Part shown: positions 10,045 to 17,995 of the stretch, piece by piece
Position numbering within the stretch: the stretch's first letter is position 1
Layout of the letters: each line of letters begins with the position of its first letter
From: Flavobacteriaceae bacterium
GTDB lineage: Bacteria > Bacteroidota > Bacteroidia > Flavobacteriales > Flavobacteriaceae
Assembly (NCBI GenBank): GCA_028825365.1
Contig: JAPKAF010000016.1
Location: 1 to 33,540 of the forward strand
Direction of reading: 5' to 3'
Length of the DNA: 33,540 nucleotides
Notes under the pieces: generated by a model
What the model was told of the DNA's origin: nothing
The model's input: only the letters and a program-made list of their open reading frames with translations
The model's database searches: none
Translations under genes and position numbers: made by a program

Positions 10045-11109
10045 ATGAAGAAAAAAATATTTTTGGTAATTGCTATATTATTAGCAATTAATGTTTGTAT
10101 TTCGCAAGAGAATAATAAATGGTCAATAGAAAAGGTAGGTAATTGGTATAACAATCATAAGTGGATTACAGGCGCTAACTTCAATCCAAGTTCAGCTATA
10201 AATCAACTAGAAATGTGGCAGTCAGATACATTTGATCCTGAGACTATTGATAGGGAATTGGGTTACGCAGAAGCTATCGGATTTAATACCATGAGGGTTT
10301 ATCTTCACAGTCTTGCATACAAAGCAGACCCAAAAGGGTTTAAAGAAAGAGTAGATTCATATTTAAAAATTGCCGATAATCACGGTATCAAAACTATTAT
10401 TGTACTGTTTGACGATGTTTGGGGAGCGACACCTAAAATAGGAAAACAGGCAGTACCAAAACCAGGTATACATAACTCAGGTTGGGTTCAAGATCCTGGA
10501 GATCCTGCATCAAAAGAAGCGAAAAATTTCCCTGAGCTAGAAGTATATGTTAAAAATATTATTAACACATTTAAAAATGATAAAAGAGTTTTATTATGGG
10601 ATTTATACAATGAACCGGGTAATTCTGGAAAGTTTAAGGAATCAGTTCCTTTATTGGAAAAGGTATTTATTTGGGCAAGAGAGGTAAATCCGAGCCAGCC
10701 TTTAACTGCTGGAATTTGGAAATGGAGTAAAAAGTTTCAGGAAGTTAATGAGATTCAAGCACTCAATTCGGATGTTATTACATACCATCATTACGGAGAA
10801 CCTGAAGATCATTTAAAAGTTATTAATTTACTTAAAACACATGGACGTCCATTAATTTGTACTGAGTATATGGCAAGAACAAAAAATAATCGTTTTTCAA
10901 ATACGCTTCCATTATTAAAAGATGAGAATATTGGAGCGATAAACTGGGGTTTAGTTGCCGGGAAGTCTAATACAATTTATCAATGGGACACCCCAATTCC
11001 AAGTGGTGATGAACCGACCGAATGGTTTCATGATATTTTCAGAAAAGATGGGACTCCTTATCGTCAAGATGAAGTTAATTTAATTAAAAAATTGAATTCT
11101 AAAGATTAA
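10045..11109 (+). CDS. Exported GH-A clan glycoside hydrolase (cellulase/xylanase-like TIM barrel), specificity unknown
   Basis: 354 aa; signal peptide; 'LLWDLYNEPGN' (acid/base Glu after Asn) and 'PLICTEYMAR' (candidate nucleophile Glu). Confidence 0.8.
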   Translation: MKKKIFLVIAILLAINVCISQENNKWSIEKVGNWYNNHKWITGANFNPSSAINQLEMWQSDTFDPETIDRELGYAEAIGFNTMRVYLHSLAYKADPKGFKERVDSYLKIADNHGIKTIIVLFDDVWGATPKIGKQAVPKPGIHNSGWVQDPGDPASKEAKNFPELEVYVKNIINTFKNDKRVLLWDLYNEPGNSGKFKESVPLLEKVFIWAREVNPSQPLTAGIWKWSKKFQEVNEIQALNSDVITYHHYGEPEDHLKVINLLKTHGRPLICTEYMARTKNNRFSNTLPLLKDENIGAINWGLVAGKSNTIYQWDTPIPSGDEPTEWFHDIFRKDGTPYRQDEVNLIKKLNSKD

Positions 11110-11138
11110 TCGGTTACAATAAAGTTTAAATAATAATA

Positions 11139-12314
11139 ATGAGGTACAAGATATTTTACAATTTTATAGTTCTTTCTGGATTGTTGTTAGTAACATCATC
11201 TTGTAAGAATATAAAAACGCAAAACAGTGAAGAAAAAGCTGAAATAATAACAAAAGATACTTTAACCTATAAGAATCCACTTGATGTTAAGTTTGGTGAC
11301 CCCTATATTTTGGATGATCAAACTGGCACTTATTACTTGTATGGAACAGGTGGAGGTGCAGTAGATGGATTTTCAGCATATTCTTCAACGAATCTTGTAG
11401 ATTGGAAATATGAAAAACAAATTTATTTTGGAAACAAAGAAGATAGCTGGTGTATAAGTGCATTTTGGGCTCCAGAATGCTATAAATTTAATGGTAAATA
11501 CTATTTATTTTACAGCGCAAATTGGAGAGAGAACCCAAATAACGAATTAGAAAACTTTCATATTGGAGTTGCTGTTTCAGATAGCCCAATTGGACCTTTC
11601 GAAGACATTAAAAATAAACCACTTTTTGAACCTGGTTACCCAATTATTGATAGTAATGTTTTTCAAGATGAAAACGGGAAATATTATTTATATTATTCAA
11701 GAGTTTGTTATAAGCACCCCGTAAAAAGCGAATTGGCTCAATGGGCTAAGGACAAGGGTCTTTTTAATGAAATAGAAGAAAGCTGGATTTATGGTGTTGA
11801 ATTAAGCCCAGATTTTAAATCGGTAATTGGAAAACCTGTCTTATTGTTGCAACCTCCTAAAACATTAGATGACAAAAATTCAGAGTGGGAAAACCGCTCC
11901 GTTACCTTGGATAGTGTTAACAGGCGTTGGACTGAAGGCTCATACCTTTTTAAAAAGAACGATCTTTATTATATGATGTATTCAGCCAATCACTATGCAG
12001 GCGAAAATTATGCTATTGGTTATGCCACTTCAAAATCTCCTTTAGGACCATTTAAAAAGTCAGATAGCAACCCTATATTAGAAAAGAACTCTAATAAAGG
12101 AGGTGATGTAACTGGGACTGGGCATAACAGCGTTTTACATTTAAAAAATGCTGATAAAATGTTCTGTGTTTACCATGGAAGAACCTCTAAAACTGGCGAG
12201 AAAAGAGTTGTATTTATTGACGAAATGAGAATTTTAAATGATGGTTCCTTGAAGGTTTATGGTCCAACCACTAGTCGTAAAACAATGCCATTGTTAGAAA
12301 ATAAAAATAAGTAA
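11139..12314 (+). CDS. GH43-family glycoside hydrolase lipoprotein
   Basis: 391 aa; lipobox 'VTSSCKN'; 'FGDPYILDDQTGTYYLYGT', 'FWAPECYKFNGKYYLFYSA', 'PIIDSNVFQDENGKYYLYYSR', 'RWTEGSYLFKKNDLYYMMYSAN', 'TGTGHNSVLH'. Confidence 0.92.
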   Translation: MRYKIFYNFIVLSGLLLVTSSCKNIKTQNSEEKAEIITKDTLTYKNPLDVKFGDPYILDDQTGTYYLYGTGGGAVDGFSAYSSTNLVDWKYEKQIYFGNKEDSWCISAFWAPECYKFNGKYYLFYSANWRENPNNELENFHIGVAVSDSPIGPFEDIKNKPLFEPGYPIIDSNVFQDENGKYYLYYSRVCYKHPVKSELAQWAKDKGLFNEIEESWIYGVELSPDFKSVIGKPVLLLQPPKTLDDKNSEWENRSVTLDSVNRRWTEGSYLFKKNDLYYMMYSANHYAGENYAIGYATSKSPLGPFKKSDSNPILEKNSNKGGDVTGTGHNSVLHLKNADKMFCVYHGRTSKTGEKRVVFIDEMRILNDGSLKVYGPTTSRKTMPLLENKNK

Positions 12315-12338
12315 CACTAATCTATAAAATTCAATAAC

Positions 12339-14075
12339 ATGAAAAAATTTACTAAAAAATCCGTTAAATTTATGGCGATTTGTATCGCTCTGTTGTATTT
12401 TCAAAGTGGAAACTCACAATCTTTTACGAACCCAGTTGGAGACTTATCTGACCCTCATATTACATATATAGATGGGTTTTATTACTATACTGGTACAGTT
12501 GGTAATAGGGTAGCACTTAAAAGAGCTACAACATTAGAAGGTCTAAAACATGTAGGATTAACAACTATTTTTCAACCTGGAGATTCAGGTGCCCAGGAAG
12601 ATCATTATTGGAGTTCAGAAGTACATAAGTTAGATGGCATATGGTACGTTTATTATACAGCCGCTTCTGAAGGTACCGATAATAATACTCAAAGAAACTA
12701 TGTTATTGAGTCCTCTGATTCTAATCCATTAACAGGAACATGGACTTTTAAAGGGCAACTTTTTGATGCTTCAGCAAATCATTATGCAACAAATCCCACT
12801 GTAACCGAGATTAATGGCACACGTTATTTCATTTGGGCAGGTGTGTCAGATTCAGGAATTTCTCCTTTGAATCTATATATTTCTGAAATGACTAACCCAT
12901 GGACTTTATCAGGGTCAAGAGTTGAAATATATACTTCTGGAGATCTAACAGAAACAATAAGTGGTGATGCACCAAATGCCTTAGTTAAAGATGGTAAAGC
13001 ATTTCTAACATATACGGTAAACGGTTGTGGTACTTCTGAAGGTAAAACAGGATTAATGTATATGGACGATGATACAAATAACCCATTATTAATAGCATCA
13101 TGGACAAAAGAAGTTTCAGCTGTTTTTGATGATAATCCAGATGTTTCGTCATATAACCCTAATCATCAAACTTTTTTCAAATCTCCAGATAACACAGAAT
13201 ATTGGTTTTCATTTACTACAAGATTTGATGATGGTCCTTATTGCGATAACCAAAGGTCAACAAGGGCACAAAAGTTTACTTTTAATGAAAGTGGTATTCC
13301 ACAATTTGGAACCATTTCAGCAATAGGTGTACCAATTGCAGCACCAAGTGGAGAACCTACATTATCTGCAGGTACTCCTGTTCAAAATGGTCTTTATAGA
13401 ATAAGACCAATAGCAGCATCGGGGAGTGAAACATTGGAAATAGGAGGTATTGAAATTTGGGGAGGATCAAATGTAGGACAATGGTTTGATGATTCAGATG
13501 AGATTCATCATAAATGGTATTTACAAGCTACAAGTGTTGCAGGAGAGTATATAATTATATCAGCTTTTAATGGTTTAGCAATAGAGGTTGGAGGTTGTAG
13601 TACTGACGATTTTGCTAATATTAATATGTGGTATCCATCTGGTGCACCTTGCCAAATTTGGGAGATAGCTGATTTGGGTTCTGATGAATATAGACTTACC
13701 AACAAGAATAGTGGTATGGATATGGAGTTAGAGAATGGAGGTAATAATATATATCAAAATACCGCTAATGGTTCAGATTTTCAGAAATTCAAATTAGAAT
13801 TTATAGAATCAACATTTAGTGTTGCTGATTATGATTTATATAGTGATATTAAAATTTTCCCTAATCCTGCCAAAGATTATTTTACCATAAGAGGATTAGG
13901 TACAAAAAAAACGGAGATAATAATTACTGATATGCGTGGAAGGGTTGTTACAAAGCAACAAAATATTAAAGACGAGATTCAAGTTGATGCTACTTTTCTT
14001 AATTCTGGCTTATATATCCTTTCAATTAAAACTGAAGACAACAACATAATAACTAAAAAATTAATAATTGATTAA
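12339..14075 (+). CDS. GH43-like protein (altered active site) + ricin-type/CBM13-like domain + T9SS C-terminal sorting domain
   Basis: 578 aa; signal peptide; GH43 scaffold, ricin-like region ('HHKWYLQ','CQIWEI'), tail 'IKIFPNPAKDYFTIRG...LNSGLYILSIKTEDNNIITKKLIID'. Confidence 0.9.
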   Translation: MKKFTKKSVKFMAICIALLYFQSGNSQSFTNPVGDLSDPHITYIDGFYYYTGTVGNRVALKRATTLEGLKHVGLTTIFQPGDSGAQEDHYWSSEVHKLDGIWYVYYTAASEGTDNNTQRNYVIESSDSNPLTGTWTFKGQLFDASANHYATNPTVTEINGTRYFIWAGVSDSGISPLNLYISEMTNPWTLSGSRVEIYTSGDLTETISGDAPNALVKDGKAFLTYTVNGCGTSEGKTGLMYMDDDTNNPLLIASWTKEVSAVFDDNPDVSSYNPNHQTFFKSPDNTEYWFSFTTRFDDGPYCDNQRSTRAQKFTFNESGIPQFGTISAIGVPIAAPSGEPTLSAGTPVQNGLYRIRPIAASGSETLEIGGIEIWGGSNVGQWFDDSDEIHHKWYLQATSVAGEYIIISAFNGLAIEVGGCSTDDFANINMWYPSGAPCQIWEIADLGSDEYRLTNKNSGMDMELENGGNNIYQNTANGSDFQKFKLEFIESTFSVADYDLYSDIKIFPNPAKDYFTIRGLGTKKTEIIITDMRGRVVTKQQNIKDEIQVDATFLNSGLYILSIKTEDNNIITKKLIID

Positions 14076-14099
14076 TATTTGTTATTGAAAATATTAGAT

Positions 14100-15866
14100 A
14101 TGACCTCACATATAGTTAAGTTAACAAGATGTATTTGTTTGATGGTGTTTATTTGTTGTTCGCAGCTCATAATGTCCCAATCATTTACTAATCCAATAGG
14201 CAGTATGGCCGATCCGCATATTACTTATATAGATGGATATTATTATTATACAGGAACAACAGGCGATGATGTTTCAATGAAAAGGTCATTGACTCTTGAA
14301 GGTCTCAAGCAGACAAGCTTAATTAGATTATTTGGACCAGGTGATACAGGAGCCCAGGCGGGAAATTACTGGGCTCCTGAACTTTTTAAATTAGATGGGA
14401 ATTGGTATATATATTACACAGCCCCTCAAACAGGAACAAATACAGATACTCAAAGAACTTATGTGTTAGAGAACACCAGTCCCGATCCTCTTTCAAATAA
14501 TTGGGTATTTAAAGGTAAAGTATCTTCTCCTGGATCTGATTATTGGTCTATAGACGGTACAATTTTAGAACTTTCAGGTAATCGATATTTTTTATGGTCA
14601 GGTATAAGTGCAACTACTCATTATGAAGGATATAATAAGCCACAACGAATCTATATATCATTAATGAGTAACCTTTGGACTTTATCAGGAGCAAGAACTT
14701 TATTGTTAAGTCCAGGTGAATTATCAGGAAGTAATATTGGTAATGTGGTCGAAGCTCCATCAATTCTTATAAAAGATAATAAAATATTCCTGACCTACTC
14801 TGCTAATGGATGTTGGACAAGCGAATATAAGTTAGGTATAATGTCTCTAGATATTTCTGAAGATCCATTAAATATTAATTCTTGGGCAAAAGATCCAGAT
14901 CCAGTTTTTGTAAGTAACCCCGTAAACAATAGCTATGGTCCAGGGCACAATTCTTTTTTTAGTTCTCCTAATGAAACTGAATTTTGGCTAGCATACCACG
15001 CAACTCCAAACCCGTCTGGTGAATGTGGCGATACAAGAACTACAAGGGCACAAAAGTTAACATTTAATAGTAATGGTATTCCTCAATTTGGAGAAGTAAG
15101 AGTTGTAGGAGAGCCTTTAGAAGCTCCTGCAGGAGAGCCTAATTTGTCAACAGGAATTATTGCAAACGGATTATATAAAATTAATCAAAAAAACACAACC
15201 AAATTAGTAGAAATAAGTGGTGCCGTTAATATAAATCCAGCAGATATTGTTCAGTGGGAAGATAACGGAGGATTACAACAGCAATGGTGGATTCAATCTA
15301 CAGGAGATGGTTATTACACCATAATATCTAACTTAAGTGGTTTAGCTATGGAAGTAGGAGCTTGTGAGCTTAATGAATTTGCTAATATTAATATATGGAC
15401 ACCCAATGGTGCTAGTTGTCAATTATGGGCAATAGAAGACCTAGGCTCTGGAGACTATAAATTTATAAATAAAAATAGTGATAAAGTTATGGAAGTAACT
15501 GCAGCAGGAATAGATAATAATGGCTCTAACATACAGCAAAGTACTTGGGAAAATTCCAATAACCAAAAATTTAATCTTGAGCTAATTGGAGAAGCTCTAA
15601 ATGTTGATACCTTAAACTTCGATGCAGATATTATTGTTTACCCCAATCCTGCTAATAATAAATTCGCTGTTTCGGGACTCAATTCAGTAGGAAAAAAACA
15701 TATTAAGATTTTAAGCATGCTAGGAAAGATAGTAGGTGAATATAAAACCAATAAGAGTAGCTTGAATATAAATACTAATCATATTCAGTCTGGATTGTAT
15801 ATCATACAGATAGCTTCCGAGAGTTATAAAACAGTTTTTAAGAAAATAGTTGTAAATAAAAAATGA
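14100..15866 (+). CDS. GH43-family glycoside hydrolase + ricin-type/CBM13-like domain + T9SS C-terminal sorting domain
   Basis: Paralog of previous gene; ATG at 14100 preferred over TTG at 14079; intact 'DPHITYIDGYYYYTGT', 'YWAPELFKLDGNWYIYYTA', 'SIDGTILE', 'VVEAPSIL', 'YGPGHNSFF'. Confidence 0.93.
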   Translation: MTSHIVKLTRCICLMVFICCSQLIMSQSFTNPIGSMADPHITYIDGYYYYTGTTGDDVSMKRSLTLEGLKQTSLIRLFGPGDTGAQAGNYWAPELFKLDGNWYIYYTAPQTGTNTDTQRTYVLENTSPDPLSNNWVFKGKVSSPGSDYWSIDGTILELSGNRYFLWSGISATTHYEGYNKPQRIYISLMSNLWTLSGARTLLLSPGELSGSNIGNVVEAPSILIKDNKIFLTYSANGCWTSEYKLGIMSLDISEDPLNINSWAKDPDPVFVSNPVNNSYGPGHNSFFSSPNETEFWLAYHATPNPSGECGDTRTTRAQKLTFNSNGIPQFGEVRVVGEPLEAPAGEPNLSTGIIANGLYKINQKNTTKLVEISGAVNINPADIVQWEDNGGLQQQWWIQSTGDGYYTIISNLSGLAMEVGACELNEFANINIWTPNGASCQLWAIEDLGSGDYKFINKNSDKVMEVTAAGIDNNGSNIQQSTWENSNNQKFNLELIGEALNVDTLNFDADIIVYPNPANNKFAVSGLNSVGKKHIKILSMLGKIVGEYKTNKSSLNINTNHIQSGLYIIQIASESYKTVFKKIVVNKK

Positions 15867-15891
15867 ATACTTAAATAAACACAAAATAAAT

Positions 15892-17037
15892 ATGCATACA
15901 AGAAAACTAATCTTACTATTACTTATATTTTTTAAAGTTAGTACAAGTTATGCACAAAATTTCAGCATGAATGAGCATCAGATTAATCTATTAGATAGGA
16001 GTCAGTTTGAAAAAAAAATAAACGGAAAGGATATTAGCCTATATGTACTAAGTAATCAGAATGGGTTGGTATCAGAAATAACTAATTACGGAGGAAAAGT
16101 TGTTTCGCTGTGGGTGCCAGATAGATTGGGTAATTATGAAGATATAGTACTAGGACATCCAAATATTGATGATTATTTAATCTCTAAAGAAAAATATTTT
16201 GGTGCTTTAATTGGACGTTATGGGAATAGAATTGCTAATGGCAAATTTTCTTTAGAAGGTAAAGAATATTCTTTGGCAAGAAACAATGGAGACAATCATC
16301 TTCATGGAGGGAATCGTGGTTATGATTCTGTAATTTGGGATGCAAAGCAAATTGATAATCAAACTTTAGAATTAAGGTATATTTCTAAAGATATGGAGGA
16401 AGGGTATCCAGGAAACCTTACTATCTTGGTTATATACAAACTAACTGATGCAAATGAACTGAAAATTGAATATAGAGCATCTACAGATAAAACAACTGTC
16501 GTTAATCTAACTCATCATTCTTTTTTTAACTTAAAAGGAGCAGGAAAAGGAACCGTCAACAACCATTTATTACAAATAAACGCTGCTTATTATACGCCTG
16601 TTGATGAAGGTTTGATCCCAACTGGAGAAATTACCAGTGTAAAAAATACACCCTTTAATTTTCAAAAGCTAACAGCAATTGGAGAAAGAGTTAATGATAA
16701 TCATAAACAATTAAAACATGGGTTAGGTTATGATCATAATTTTGTACTCAATCAAAGTTTAGAAGGTCTTAATTATGCAGCAAAAGTTATTGAGCCTATT
16801 TCTGGCAGAACAATGGAAGTTTATACTAACGAACCGGGTTTACAGTTCTATGGAGGCAATTTTTTAGATGGTAGCGTTATTGGAAAGAATAAAAATAAAT
16901 ATAAGTACAGAACCGCTTTTTGTTTAGAAACTCAGCATTTTCCTGATAGTCCAAATCAACCAAATTTTCCTACAACAAAATTAAACCCAGGAGAAGAATA
17001 TTATTCTGTCTGCATATATAAATTTTCAACTTTTTAA
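15892..17037 (+). CDS. galM: Exported aldose 1-epimerase (mutarotase)
   Basis: 381 aa; signal peptide; 'EITNYGGKVVSLWVPDRLGNYEDIVLG', 'FGALIGRYGNRIANGKFSLEGK', 'NLTHHSFFNLKG', 'EPGLQFYGGNFLDG'. Confidence 0.93.
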   Translation: MHTRKLILLLLIFFKVSTSYAQNFSMNEHQINLLDRSQFEKKINGKDISLYVLSNQNGLVSEITNYGGKVVSLWVPDRLGNYEDIVLGHPNIDDYLISKEKYFGALIGRYGNRIANGKFSLEGKEYSLARNNGDNHLHGGNRGYDSVIWDAKQIDNQTLELRYISKDMEEGYPGNLTILVIYKLTDANELKIEYRASTDKTTVVNLTHHSFFNLKGAGKGTVNNHLLQINAAYYTPVDEGLIPTGEITSVKNTPFNFQKLTAIGERVNDNHKQLKHGLGYDHNFVLNQSLEGLNYAAKVIEPISGRTMEVYTNEPGLQFYGGNFLDGSVIGKNKNKYKYRTAFCLETQHFPDSPNQPNFPTTKLNPGEEYYSVCIYKFSTF

Positions 17038-17206
17038 TGATTTATATTGATAATATAAAGAGCCAGTAGATATTAGGGTTTAAGAGACTCCGAGTATTAT
17101 AAAATTAAAAATTATTGAACCATTATAATAATTACAGTGTAGAGCATGCTTTTTCTTGGAGTATCAACCATAGTTTTAATTCTATTAATATGCTATTGTT
17201 ATTTAT

Positions 17207-17344
17207 TTAGATACTTCTAAATCTCCTTAATCCCGTCCATGCAACTCTTTTAGTTCTTCCTAAATATGATTTAGTTACAATTCTGTCGTTAAATTCATTT
17301 CTTGCTGAATTTATTTGAGCATTTCCGTTGTCTTGATTTTTCAT
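17207..17344 (-). CDS. Putative 45-aa microprotein, MKNQDNGNAQINSARNEFNDRIVTKSYLGRTKRVAWTGLRRFRSI
   Basis: Not in ORF track; continuous 45-codon ORF with basic C-terminus in an AT-rich intergenic region; consensus -7 TATCTTTG upstream (17383-17376, minus). Confidence 0.5.
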   Translation of the reverse strand: MKNQDNGNAQINSARNEFNDRIVTKSYLGRTKRVAWTGLRRFRSI

Positions 17345-17375
17345 TATATAATGTTATTAAAAAATAATTCGGGCG

Positions 17376-17383
17376 CAAAGATA
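17376..17383 (-). promoter_or_regulatory. Candidate -7 element (TATCTTTG) for the 17207-17344 microprotein
   Basis: Plus-strand CAAAGATA; exact TAnnTTTG match about 32 nt upstream of the ATG. Confidence 0.45.
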
Positions 17384-17995
17384 ATATCAAGAATTGAATT
17401 TATAAGCTTTTTTTCAATAAACTTTAATTAATAATTGTCTTTTTTTTTATAATTAAAAAACCACCTCCAAAAAGTTCTACAGATTATAGTAAATGCACAG
17501 TTAGGGCTCTTGTTTTTTGTAGCAGTATTATATCTTCTACTTCATAAATTACATGAAATATAATTCCATAATTTGGGTATCATCTATTTAACTCATATTT
17601 ATAATCATTATATTTATTTTTTGTAATTGTTATATTAAAAAAAAGATTTAATCATATTTTATTTATGTGGAATAAAATTATTTATAGGTGTACTAAATTA
17701 ACTGTTGATGGTATATATTTCGATATTAGTTATAAGCGTAAACATTACATCAGGATACGTCTATTATAATATCTTAAAAACACTATTTGTATCCTTGTAA
17801 TTATTAATTTTCTCTTCAAAACATAAAATCAGCTTATTTAGAAATTCTACAGTTTTTTTTAACTAATTATTTTAGTTTCCATCTATTTATTAATTCGTCT
17901 TATAAATACACATCTAATTTCGCATTGTTTCTTATTTTTACCGCTTGTTAAATTATGGTAGTTAAGGCAAATGCAATTTTAAAAAATTTAAAAAA

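Noticed and set aside
13126-13705. ORFs 13126..13326 (+) and 13508..13705 (-)
   Set aside because: Shadow frames within the GH43-ricin gene.
17042-17058. Short inverted repeat TTATATT-GAT-AATATAA after galM
   Set aside because: All A/T stem with no following T-run; too weak to call a terminator.
17484-17579. Short minus-strand frame 'YPNYGIIFHVIYEVEDIILLQKTRALTVHLL', vaguely RelE/ParE C-terminus-like
   Set aside because: Preceded immediately by a stop, no start codon, too short and weak to call a toxin pseudogene.
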